Assembly (NCBI GenBank): GCA_045403155.1
Contig: JAXIPB010000130.1
Coordinates: 1-8,074, forward strand
Length of the DNA stretch: 8,074 nucleotides
DNA from: JAXIPB01 sp045403155
GTDB lineage: Bacteria; Actinomycetota; Actinomycetes; Mycobacteriales; Micromonosporaceae
Direction: 5' to 3'
Made by a program: the position numbers and the translations under genes. Of the stretch, positions 1-6,747 are shown in pieces (the stretch's first letter is position 1; every line of letters begins with the position of its first letter). Below the pieces are notes generated by a model. It made no database searches, was not told the origin of the DNA, and saw only the letters and a program-made list of their open reading frames with translations.

Positions 1-1
1 C

Positions 2-574
2 GGGGCGCTGTACCGCCACGTGCGCAACAAGGAACAGCTCCATGACCTCGTCTTGGACGGAGTGCTGGCCGAGGTCGACAACGAGGTCGACCACTCCCTC
101 GCCTGGACCGAACGGGTCAAGGTGCTCGCGCACCGGCTACGAACAGTCCTCGAGAACCATCCCGGCATCGCCGGGCTGCTCAAGACACGCGACCCGCTCG
201 GACCACATTCGCTTGCCCTAGCCGAGGCATTCCTCGCCCCGCTGGGCGAGGCCGGCCTACCGGAACGACAGACTGGGCTGGCCTTCTCCCTGGTCTACGA
301 CTACACGCTCGGTTTCGCGCTCAGCAGTCCCACCTCGGCCAACGAGCAGCGTGTCCGCGACGCCGCCACCAGAGGCAAGCTTCACGCGTTCCTGCGGTCA
401 CTACCCGCCGACCGCTTCCCCGCCCTCGTCGCCCTCGGCGAGTACGTCTGGCTGGACAACCGCGACGAACGGTTCACCGCCGGCCTCGATACGCTCGTTG
501 ACGGCCTCGACGCGGCCCAAAGCCGACGCCGCTCGTCATGGTCTGCCCGACGGGACGCCCGTGGGCGCCATTGA
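2..574 (+). CDS. TetR-family transcriptional regulator, 5' partial
   Basis: This is a DNA-binding repressor of the TetR family, truncated by the window edge. The frame is open from base 2 and begins GALYRHVRNKEQL, the usual end of the TetR recognition helix and start of helix 4, so most of the HTH domain lies upstream. The rest resembles the tetracycline-repressor-like C-terminal ligand and dimer domain (PF02909): a helix with NHPGIAGLL, then DPLGPHSLALAEAFLAPL, LVYDYTLGFAL, FPALVALGEYVW, and a final DERFTAGLDTLVDGLDA. After that comes a basic tail of about 18 residues (SRRRSSWSARRDARGRH) that the domain does not need. A GTG at base 20 is in frame but falls inside the domain, so it is not the real start. 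Such proteins usually repress a neighbouring efflux or catabolic gene, but no target is in view. An IS110 relic starts some 40 bases downstream. The family call is firm; the ligand is unknown. Confidence 0.88.
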   Translation, partial: GALYRHVRNKEQLHDLVLDGVLAEVDNEVDHSLAWTERVKVLAHRLRTVLENHPGIAGLLKTRDPLGPHSLALAEAFLAPLGEAGLPERQTGLAFSLVYDYTLGFALSSPTSANEQRVRDAATRGKLHAFLRSLPADRFPALVALGEYVWLDNRDERFTAGLDTLVDGLDAAQSRRRSSWSARRDARGRH

Positions 575-610
575 CAAGGTCGGGAGCGGGAGCAAGATCC
601 GGCGGCCTGT

Positions 611-1338
611 ATGGTGGCCGCTGGGGTGAGTTTGCTGGACAACATCACCCCGACCGACGTGGCCGGCCGGGTGCGCCACCAGCTGGCCACCGAACTGCTG
701 GCGAGATCGTGGTGCTGGACAAAAAGGACGGCGACAAGACGCTGCGCAAGGCGGTCACCGCCACCGGCACCGGCACCGGCCTGCTGGGCCTGTTCGGCGT
801 CGGCCCGGTCACCGCGGCCCGCCTGCTCGATGACGTGATCGACGTGGCCCGCTTCGCCAGCCAGGCCCGGTTCGCCTCCTGAAACGGCACCGCACCACTC
901 GACGCATCGCCCGGTGAGCAGAAGCGCGACCGACTCTCCCGCGCCGGTAACCAGCGCATCAACCGGGTGCTGCAGATCATGCCCATCGCGCAGATCCGCT
1001 CCAACACCGCCGGCCGGGCCTAATAACGCCGCTGCGTCGCCGCCGGCAACACCGCGATGGAGGCATTGCGGGCGCTGAAACGACGACTCTCCGATGTGGT
1101 GTACCGCCAGCTTGTCGCCGACGCGGCCAAGGCGAGCCGTGGAGGACACGCGGGGGCGACTCTGACATCCAGCGCGGACGACCCAACCCCGACGGTCGAC
1201 TGTTCGGACAAGCCACACCCGGACTCACCCACGAACCTACGCCGGCAACCAGACTGGTCGAAACCGGCCCGGCGCCCCCGCAGGCCGCCAAGCGACCGCG
1301 GACTCGAACCGCCAAACCGGCGCGCCCTGCCACCCTGA
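611..1338 (+). pseudogene. IS110-family transposase, decayed C-terminal half
   Basis: This is a broken transposase of the IS110/IS116/IS902 family. It starts in frame 2 (LLDNITPTDVAGRVRHQLAT, from about 632) and shifts to frame 1 around 701-703, where one base seems to be missing. Frame 1 then carries the Transposase_20 region: GLLGLFGVGPVTAARLL, ARFASQARFAS, NGTAPLDASPGEQKRDRLSR, AGNQRINRVL, then MEALRALKRRLSDVVYRQLV and a Pro/Arg-rich tail. Stops interrupt it at 880-882 (TGA, where relatives have FAS-W/Y-NGTAP) and at 1021-1026 (TAATAA, where relatives have GRAYY). The same frame stays open on either side and ends at 1338. The N-terminal RuvC-like DEDD domain is absent, and with it the left end of the element. 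It is therefore an inactive remnant. The exact 5' edge of IS-derived DNA, somewhere in 575-630, is uncertain. Confidence 0.88.
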
Positions 1339-1348
1339 CCAGCATATT

Positions 1349-1412
1349 TGGCACCAGCTCAACCCGCCCAAGGAAGAGATCTCCGTCCAGGGCTTGACAG
1401 AGAGGGGTGCCA
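1349..1412. repeat. 7-bp inverted repeat between IS110 relic and LuxR gene
   Basis: TGGCACC at 1349-1355 is matched by its reverse complement GGTGCCA at 1406-1412, with 50 bases between. It lies just beyond the last IS110-derived codon (1338) and before the convergent LuxR gene's stop (1463). It could be part of the old element's right flank or simply chance, since a 7-base match over this distance is not rare in GC-rich DNA. There is no T-tract, so a rho-independent terminator is not supported. Confidence 0.2.
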
Positions 1413-1462
1413 GATGAGCGCGGGCATCGCGGCAAATCTGGTGGCTTTCGCTGCCGGGTTGC

Positions 1463-4093
1463 CTATCTTTCTGGCGCACCCGCCAACCCGAGCCGGGCTG
1501 CTTCCTCCGCCGCGACAGTGCGGCTTGGGGCGCCCAGCTTGGCGAGCACGGCCGAGACATGGTGGTCAACGGTTCTCGCGGAGATGAACAGACGCGCTGC
1601 GATCTCGGCGTTTGAGTGTCCCCCGCAGATCAGGTCGAGCACCTCACGCTCGCGTCTCGTCAGTCCCAGCGGGTGTTCCCGAGCGGCCGACCTCGGCCCA
1701 GTACTGACCGACCTCAGGCCGAGCGCGCGCATCCTCTGCCGGGCGACCCGGGCCGCGGCCGGGGCACCAAGCTCGGCGAAGATACCCAGGGCCCGACGCA
1801 GCGCCGCCTCCTCGGCGGCGTCCAGCAGCGCGAGCCCGACCTCGTACGGACACCCGATATCGGACCAGAGCTGGGCGGCCTTTTCCCAGTCTCCCTCGAC
1901 CTGCAGCCGATATGGCTCGGCGAGTGCTCCAGCGACCGATCGGTTCGAGCCGGTGCGGCGCAGCCAGGCGGCGACGGCGCCGCGGTCCCAGGGATCGCAC
2001 GCCGACGATCGGTCCGCGGCCAGCTCGGCCTCGTGCCGCGCCGAGTCGTGGTCTCCCGCGAGCCAGTACGCCTCGGCGCGGGCCAGTCGCACCGGCACAA
2101 TTCGCTGTGCCTCATCGGTCCCGTCAGCTCCGGGCATGGCCTCGTCGAGATCGTCCCAGGTGTGGGGGTCGGCGCGCCGCGCTCCGATGATGCCGCGGCA
2201 CATCATCGACGCCATCCGGTTGAGCGGGGAGGGTCCTACACGAGCCAGGATCTCCGTCGCCAAGGCCAGTGACTCGTCCCAGCGCCCGAGCCTATCGAGT
2301 GCGATGCTCCGGTCGCCGCGTAGCCAGTTGCCGTTGGCGGTGGTGTCGTGCTCGTCGCAGTAGGCGAGACCGTCCACGTAGTACCGTTCGCCTTCGGCGT
2401 AGCGTCGTTGCTGGCAGTAATTGCTGTAGATGTTGGCGAATGTCCGGCCCGCATGATCCTCGAAGCTTCCGGATGTTGCGATCTCCAGCGCTCGACGCAG
2501 AGGCCCGATCCAGTCGCCGCCGGTGTCGGCGAGGACGCCGCCTTGCGCATTAAGGGCGTCGATGAGCGCCTCGGAAACGCCCAGCGGTTCGGCGATCGCC
2601 TGAGCCCGCCCGGCCGCTTCGATGGCCGCGTCGTTGGCGCCCTTGACCATCCGTTCGAGCGCCCTGAAACCGTGGGCCCTTGCCAGCTCCCTGCTCGGGC
2701 CGAGTGGCTCGAGGGCGGCCACAGCGGCGACGATAGTCGCGGCCGCCTGGGTGCCGCGTCCTTCAGCCCACATCGCTTCCGCGAGCCGACGTAGCGTGTC
2801 GCCCTCGCGTAGCGGGTCGCCGATCGAGCGCCAGAGGGCTAGCGCATGGGCAGTGGCGTCGGAGGCGTCCTGCCATTGGTCTAGCAGCAACAGCTCGTCG
2901 GCGAGTCCGTCGTAGAGTCCAGCCACGAAGGCCGGCTCGGCGCCGGAGGTGAAGCGCGTGGCCCGCTGGTACTGGGCCGCCGCCTCGCGGTGCGACGCCA
3001 GCTCCGCCGCCCGCCGCGCCGCCCGAAATGCGTGGTGGAGAACGGCCTCGCCATCCCCGGCCTGCTTCGCGTGAAAGGCCAGGCCGGCGTCGTCGTCGCT
3101 TCCGAGCAAGCGCAGGGCGTCGAGGATTCGAGCGTGGATCGCTGCACGGCGGTGTGCCGCGACCGCCTCCTCCACGGCGAGTCGGGCTACCTCATGACGA
3201 AACCGCAGCCAACCGCCATCGCCAACGAGGAGCCCGGACGATACGAGCTCGTCGATGGCCGATGCCGGGCAGGAGGTGACCGTTTCCAGCAGCCGCATCT
3301 CGACCCGGGCGCCGATCAACGCCGCGGCTTCAAGAACGGTACGAGCCTCGCCGCTGAGGCGCCCGACCCGGGCCAGCACCGCATCCCGAGCCGAGGCCGG
3401 AATCGCCCCCATGCCGGCCCGGATCACCTCGGTGACGAAGAACGGGTTCCCGACGGTGAGGCGGTAGAGCTCGCCCGCATCCAGCCCGCACTGACTCGCG
3501 AGGACGCGGACCGCCTCCGGCGAAAGCGGCGCAAGCCATATCCGCCTCGTCGACCGATGCGAGGCGAGTTCACCGAGGGCGACGCGGAGCGGATCAGTCG
3601 ATGCCAAGCCTTCATCTCGGTACGTGACGACGAGCAAGACGGAGGAGTTCCGCAAGCGCCGACCGAGAAACCGCAGCAGATCTATTGTGGCCTCGTCCGC
3701 CCAGTGCACATCCTCGATCACGACGATGTTCAGCAATCCCGGATCGCCGAGCTGCCGCAGCACCGCATCGAAGAGTGCATCGCGGGTCGCCGAGGTCCGG
3801 CACAACTCGAGCAGCTCACCCCCGAGCTGGCCAGCCAGGTCGAACAGCGGCCCCAGCGGGCGAGGCGTGAACAGGCCGTCGCAGGCACCCCAGAACCAAC
3901 GGGCATCCGGCACGTCGCGCTGAAGCTGCTCCACCAACGCGGACTTGCCGACGCCCGCCTCCCCGGCGACAAGCACCAGCCGCCCGTCGCCGCGTCGCGC
4001 CTCGTCCACGTACTCGGCCAACGACGCCACCGGGGATTCCCGTTCGAGTAGCCGCACCTTCACAGGGTCGGTCGCCTCGACCTCCCACGCCAT
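1463..4093 (-). CDS. LuxR-family regulator with AAA-type ATPase domain (LAL/MalT-like)
   Basis: This is a large ATP-binding transcriptional activator (876 aa from the ATG at 4093), probably cytoplasmic. Near the N-terminus is Walker A GEAGVGKS (residues about 44-51), followed by Walker B LLNIVVIEDVHWADE (about 120-134). The middle is a long helical, TPR-like region ending in AEPYRLQVEGDWEKAA and LRRALGIFAELGA. The C-terminus is a GerE/LuxR helix-turn-helix from about residue 811, with LTRREREVLDLI, NAEIAARLF and ISARTVDHHVSAVLAKLG. In LAL proteins ATP and an effector bound by the helical region control DNA binding. An in-frame GTG at 4126 would add 11 residues. Neither start has a clear Shine-Dalgarno, so I chose the ATG nearest the conserved part. 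The frame is intact over its full length and the size is normal for the family. It is transcribed alone, convergent with the IS110 relic, and its target is not evident. Confidence 0.93.
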   Translation of the reverse strand: MAWEVEATDPVKVRLLERESPVASLAEYVDEARRGDGRLVLVAGEAGVGKSALVEQLQRDVPDARWFWGACDGLFTPRPLGPLFDLAGQLGGELLELCRTSATRDALFDAVLRQLGDPGLLNIVVIEDVHWADEATIDLLRFLGRRLRNSSVLLVVTYRDEGLASTDPLRVALGELASHRSTRRIWLAPLSPEAVRVLASQCGLDAGELYRLTVGNPFFVTEVIRAGMGAIPASARDAVLARVGRLSGEARTVLEAAALIGARVEMRLLETVTSCPASAIDELVSSGLLVGDGGWLRFRHEVARLAVEEAVAAHRRAAIHARILDALRLLGSDDDAGLAFHAKQAGDGEAVLHHAFRAARRAAELASHREAAAQYQRATRFTSGAEPAFVAGLYDGLADELLLLDQWQDASDATAHALALWRSIGDPLREGDTLRRLAEAMWAEGRGTQAAATIVAAVAALEPLGPSRELARAHGFRALERMVKGANDAAIEAAGRAQAIAEPLGVSEALIDALNAQGGVLADTGGDWIGPLRRALEIATSGSFEDHAGRTFANIYSNYCQQRRYAEGERYYVDGLAYCDEHDTTANGNWLRGDRSIALDRLGRWDESLALATEILARVGPSPLNRMASMMCRGIIGARRADPHTWDDLDEAMPGADGTDEAQRIVPVRLARAEAYWLAGDHDSARHEAELAADRSSACDPWDRGAVAAWLRRTGSNRSVAGALAEPYRLQVEGDWEKAAQLWSDIGCPYEVGLALLDAAEEAALRRALGIFAELGAPAAARVARQRMRALGLRSVSTGPRSAAREHPLGLTRREREVLDLICGGHSNAEIAARLFISARTVDHHVSAVLAKLGAPSRTVAAEEAARLGLAGAPER

Positions 4094-4126
4094 GGTCCGT
4101 AAGGGGGGAACGGCATCAGCGGCCAC

Positions 4127-4479
4127 GGGTCAACACAACGCCCGGCCGCGCCGAGCGACCCTGCGCTCAAGGTTGCAAGGCCACTCTCATCGGCACCGGG
4201 CGGTTTTCGCTCGCTTCGCAGCATGACCCCCGCTGTGAGAGGCAGAAGCCCGCGCGCCGCCGGGTCGAGCACGACGACGCCAGCCTGAGACCATGGTCTG
4301 GTGCCGAGATAGTTCAACAGCACGGTGCGCCCGACACGTTCGCGCTGACGATCAGCGACGCCTACCACTGGCACCGTGCCTGTCCCTGCCAACTGCCAAG
4401 GCTGGACGGTCGGGGGAAGGACACCTCGTAAGGGCAAGGGTCTCGAGGGCGAAGGACCCGAGCTGTTCCTGCGCCAAGT
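4127..4479. other. Gene-poor gap upstream of the LuxR gene
   Basis: These 353 bases lie between the LuxR gene start and the lysin stop and should include the LuxR promoter. No recognisable gene is present. A plus-strand frame is open through to a TAA at 4432-4434, and its last part reads GAPDTFALTISDAYHWHRAC with fairly G/C-rich third positions. It has no convincing start and matches no family I know, so it may be the end of a decayed gene. A perfect palindrome lies at 4288-4299. A weak, bulged stem at 4442-4462, just past the lysin stop, could help end lysin transcription but has no T-tract. Confidence 0.5.
4288..4299. repeat. Perfect 12-bp palindrome AGACCATGGTCT
   Basis: AGACCATGGTCT equals its own reverse complement over all 12 bases, and the flanking bases do not extend it. 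It sits in the gene-poor gap about 195 bases upstream of the LuxR start codon and about 180 bases past the lysin stop. Dimeric regulators often bind such sites, so it could be an operator. No second copy was seen in the window, and an operator role is only a guess. Confidence 0.35.
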
Positions 4480-5334
4480 TCAGCGCTGCGCGGGTACCGC
4501 CGCGGTGCCGTCCTCGCCGATACCCGCGACCGCATCCCCCTGCTCGACGGTATCCGTCAGGGCTGCCACCGCGGCACGCAGCTCGCTCAACGCGGCGATC
4601 GAGTCAGGGTCGAGCACCACCGTCGCGTTGCCGTCGTCCTGCGCTGCAGCCAGAATCGCCTCCAGCTTGGGGGCCAGCGCGGCGACGGTCGCTACTCCGG
4701 AAAGAGCCTTCGCAAGCTTGTTGGTTTCGGGACGGGCGGGGCTGGGACCGTGCGCCGGGACCGTGAACGCCTCGGCGTTGTCGAGCAACGCCTTGACACG
4801 GTAGATCAGAGTGTGGAAGTCGCGATCGTCGATGAGCGGCATTGTTACGCCTCCGGCCTGTAGCCATCGCACTCCAGTCAACGCGACGGACTCTCTCACG
4901 TTGATCTCGAAGTGCATTTCGTCCTTGCGGTCGGGGTAGTCTCCGCCCCACCGGATCAGTTGAACCCCGTCCATGGTGTACCGCTTCAGGATTCGCCGGA
5001 TCGCCGCAACCTGCGCTGCGTTGTGCGTCCCGACTGCGCCGAGCGGGTGCGATTTCCAATTTAAGTCCACGGCGGTGCCCGAACCGTGGTTGCTCCACGG
5101 CTTATTCTTGTCATTGTCGATGTGCCGCGGATTGTGGCAGCCGGAGTCAGCGGGGCGAAGCCGCTCGACTTCACGGTTGTAGTCCCGGGCGACCGCGATC
5201 AGCAGCGGCGCCGTCGGGTTGTAAAAACTGAACCGGCATACCGGATTCGTCCCGGGGATCAGGAGCGTCCGCAGCCGAGCGTCACCGTAGGACAAGACGT
5301 CGTACCCGAAGTGGACCGTGCCCAGGGTCGCCAT
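4480..5334 (-). CDS. Phage-type endolysin, M15 D-alanyl-D-alanine carboxypeptidase domain
   Basis: This is a predicted peptidoglycan peptidase (284 aa) of the zinc-dependent M15 family, as in actinophage lysins; it would cut peptide bonds in the cell-wall stem or cross-link. The catalytic core spans about residues 40-150. SNHGSGTAVDLNW supplies zinc ligands H83 and D90, and RWGGDYPDRKDEMHFEIN supplies H141 with acidic D138 three residues before it, the usual DxxH arrangement. There is no signal peptide, as expected for a lysin that needs a holin or cell lysis. The C-terminal 130 residues are Ala-rich and helical, with LALAPKL-like repeats of hydrophobic residues, and show no LysM or PG_binding motif. 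The start ATG has GGGGAG six bases upstream, inside the end of the preceding small ORF, which suggests translational coupling. No holin, tail or integrase gene is near, so this looks like a prophage remnant or a captured gene. Confidence 0.85.
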   Translation of the reverse strand: MATLGTVHFGYDVLSYGDARLRTLLIPGTNPVCRFSFYNPTAPLLIAVARDYNREVERLRPADSGCHNPRHIDNDKNKPWSNHGSGTAVDLNWKSHPLGAVGTHNAAQVAAIRRILKRYTMDGVQLIRWGGDYPDRKDEMHFEINVRESVALTGVRWLQAGGVTMPLIDDRDFHTLIYRVKALLDNAEAFTVPAHGPSPARPETNKLAKALSGVATVAALAPKLEAILAAAQDDGNATVVLDPDSIAALSELRAAVAALTDTVEQGDAVAGIGEDGTAAVPAQR

Positions 5335-5337
5335 CGG

Positions 5338-5478
5338 CTACTCCCCAGGGTGCGGTTCGCCGGTGGGTGGCTCGTCGGTCTCGATCAGCTCAACCGGCTC
5401 GACCGATTCCGGCAAGTCCTCGTACGCCTGGTCATTTTCATCAGGCCCGTCGTTCGGGTCGGGAATAGATTCAGCCAT
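5338..5478 (-). CDS. Small acidic protein of unknown function, upstream of lysin
   Basis: This is a 46-residue protein I do not recognise. It has 16 Asp/Glu, 9 Pro, no Lys, no Arg and no Cys; it begins MAESIPDPNDGPDENDQ and ends PPTGEPHPGE. It has no membrane segment, so it is not a classical holin, and it is probably disordered. The ATG at 5478 is preferred because GGGAAGG precedes it by 7 bases; an in-frame start at 5523 would add 15 basic residues without such a site. Its stop is 3 bases from the lysin start, so the two are almost certainly one transcript. Its position suggests a phage-derived accessory protein. Speculative options are a lysin partner, a structural-protein tail or a DNA-mimic type inhibitor; none is shown by the sequence. 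Short length leaves some doubt that it is made. Confidence 0.62.
   Translation of the reverse strand: MAESIPDPNDGPDENDQAYEDLPESVEPVELIETDEPPTGEPHPGE
5341..5346 (-). promoter_or_regulatory. Ribosome binding site of the lysin gene
   Basis: On the minus strand GGGGAG lies 6 bases before the lysin ATG (5334). It overlaps the last codons of the acidic ORF, whose TAG occupies 5338-5340. Ribosomes ending the first gene would stop right at the second start. This fixes the lysin start and ties the two genes together. Confidence 0.7.
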
Positions 5479-5485
5479 CGGAGTA

Positions 5486-5492
5486 CCTTCCC
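5486..5492 (-). promoter_or_regulatory. Ribosome binding site of the small acidic ORF
   Basis: On the minus strand GGGAAGG ends 7 bases before the ATG at 5478. This supports the 46-residue start over the longer frame from 5523, which would place this site inside the coding sequence. Confidence 0.55.
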
Positions 5493-5622
5493 GTCGTGGC
5501 GAGAGCATAGATCTGAGAAACACTCAAGCGCAACGGCCATAGGTCCGCAGCCGTCAGGTTTGCCGAGACAGTTCAGCCTCGCGACTTCGACCGTCAAAAC
5601 AGTCGAGCGGTGCCCGTGGCCT

Positions 5623-5634
5623 CCTATCGATAGG
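5623..5634. repeat. Perfect 12-bp palindrome CCTATCGATAGG
   Basis: CCTATCGATAGG is its own reverse complement and is not extended by the flanking bases. It lies about 145 bases upstream of the acidic ORF start, at a distance where an operator for the lysin unit could sit. Its AT-containing centre stands out in the GC-rich surroundings. Binding by a regulator is a guess. Confidence 0.35.
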
Positions 5635-5957
5635 CGACCAGCGGCTCCGCGGAAGGCGCACATTCGGTCGACCAACTTCCTCCAGCCAGAGGACGAGCCG
5701 GTGGAGCCAATCGACCACGACGAGTTCATGCTCAAGTGGATCGGATCCTTCGACCGCAATCCGTCCGCGATTTGGCCGGTTCGACAACCCACCACCACAC
5801 TGGCGCTACGTGGCTCTGCGGTGGCGGGGTTGCGTTGGGGCGGCCGCCGCATCGGGAAGAACGAGGGACCGCCGGGTAGCGGAAGCGGTTCGCCTATCGG
5901 GGCGAACCCAAGGCCGGTGCACAACGCTACGTTGCGCCTCGAGCTGGCCCCCAGATA

Positions 5958-5973
5958 GGCCGGACGACCGGCC
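5958..5973. repeat. GC-rich hairpin with 6-bp stem and 4-base loop
   Basis: GGCCGG (5958-5963), loop ACGA, then CCGGCC (5968-5973) form a perfect six-pair all-GC stem. No T-run follows on either strand, so it is at best an atypical terminator. On the minus strand it lies about 230 bases past the stop of the 150-residue gene, too far to be a convincing terminator for it. Confidence 0.3.
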
Positions 5974-6203
5974 GATGGCGCGAGCGCGTTCGGTGGACGC
6001 CGCGGCGAAACACCGGGCTGACCAAGTTCGGCAATCTGACTTCAGACACGATCACGGGGGGTCACCGCGCCGCCCGATCAGACAACGCAACGGCGCCCTC
6101 GCCGGCGCTCGCGAACGGCTTCTTGCCCGATGTAGAACATGCGGTCCCTGAAATGCGCGCGCTCAGAGACGCCATGCAGATCTCGCGCAGCTTGGTCACA
6201 GCG

Positions 6204-6656
6204 TCAGCCACTTGTGCATAACTCCACCACCGCGTCGACAAATGCCGCGTGATCATTGACGAGGCCTCCGGTGAACGGTGGACCTTCGCCATAATTGCGG
6301 TGGGTGGTGCCCGCCCACTCGCCGAGCACGGTGTAGCGGCGCTGATCCATGACCGACTCCGCGGACTCGAGCAGGAAATAGCGGCACGCTCCTGAATCGC
6401 TCGTCCGCCCGACAAACGCAGCGAAGTATGCCTCGGTCGACTCGCGCGGTTGCGGCAACGTAATCGCGCCGATCCGCCAATCCCCGCGCTGGGTGTAGAG
6501 CAGCACCGGCGAGAAGCGGAACCCGGCGCGCATCCAGACCGGAATGAAGAAGTCCGCATCGCGCCACTGGATCGCGTCGAGCACCGAGGTTGCACCGAGC
6601 TCGCGCAAGAAGGCAGGCATGATCATGTGCTCGGCCATGTAGCGCGGTGACGCCAT
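6204..6656 (-). CDS. Hypothetical protein, 150 aa, unrecognised
   Basis: I do not recognise this protein. From the ATG at 6656 it has 150 residues and looks like a compact soluble domain with mixed strands and helices. There is no signal peptide or membrane segment. Aromatic residues are plentiful: Trp 31, 42, 60 and 114, plus runs such as DADFFIPVWM, FRFSPVLLYTQRGDW and RYFLLES. A polar stretch TVLGEWAGTTHRNYGEGPPF (109-128) looks like the most conserved part. The frame extends upstream to 6776, but those codons run into the IS66 relic and are unlikely to be translated. No good Shine-Dalgarno precedes 6656; TACGCT sits 6 bases before the ATG and could be a -10 box for a leaderless mRNA, which is weak evidence. 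It is transcribed alone between a gene-poor region and the IS66 relic. Confidence 0.68.
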   Translation of the reverse strand: MASPRYMAEHMIMPAFLRELGATSVLDAIQWRDADFFIPVWMRAGFRFSPVLLYTQRGDWRIGAITLPQPRESTEAYFAAFVGRTSDSGACRYFLLESAESVMDQRRYTVLGEWAGTTHRNYGEGPPFTGGLVNDHAAFVDAVVELCTSG

Positions 6657-6747
6657 GCCCCGAGCGTATCGCGTTACGGACGCGGCCGAAGCCCGGAGTT
6701 CCGCATATGGTGGGCGTAAACATTCAGGTCTCAGCGCGGTGTGTTGA

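Larger units (their letters stand above)
5524..6203. other. Gene-poor region upstream of the acidic ORF/lysin unit
   Basis: About 680 bases lie between the acidic ORF and the next minus-strand gene. Long open frames exist on both strands, as expected in GC-rich DNA, but none has a good start, a recognisable motif or a ribosome site. The plus-strand frame through 5700-5800 reads VEPIDHDEFMLKWIGSFD, which I cannot assign. The region holds a perfect palindrome at 5623-5634 and a GC-rich hairpin at 5958-5973. The promoter of the acidic ORF/lysin unit should lie at its left edge, but I could not pick out -35 and -10 boxes. It may be decayed prophage DNA. Confidence 0.45.

Noticed and set aside
755..780. 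Short CACCGG repeat (about three units) in the IS110 relic.
   Set aside because: It encodes a Thr-Gly run in the transposase frame and is too short to be a meaningful tandem repeat.
382..1218. Long minus-strand frame (278 codons) opposite the TetR and IS110 sequences.
   Set aside because: It is antisense to two recognisable sequences and has a low-complexity composition with no family signature; it is a by-product of high GC content.
1297..1325. Minus-strand GGCGGTTCGAGTCCGCG resembling a tRNA T-arm, hence a possible tRNA or tRNA-derived integration site.
   Set aside because: The T-stem pairs at only 4 of 5 positions, and no matching acceptor stem, anticodon arm or D-arm is found upstream. 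It also lies within the IS110-derived reading frame.
1407..2363. Long plus-strand frame (318 codons) opposite the 3' end of the LuxR gene.
   Set aside because: It is antisense to the conserved LuxR helix-turn-helix and helical region and is Ser/Arg/Ala-rich with no motif.
5086..5958. Plus-strand frame (290 codons) covering the acidic ORF and the gap.
   Set aside because: Its first part is antisense to the lysin catalytic region, and the rest has no recognisable domain or ribosome site.
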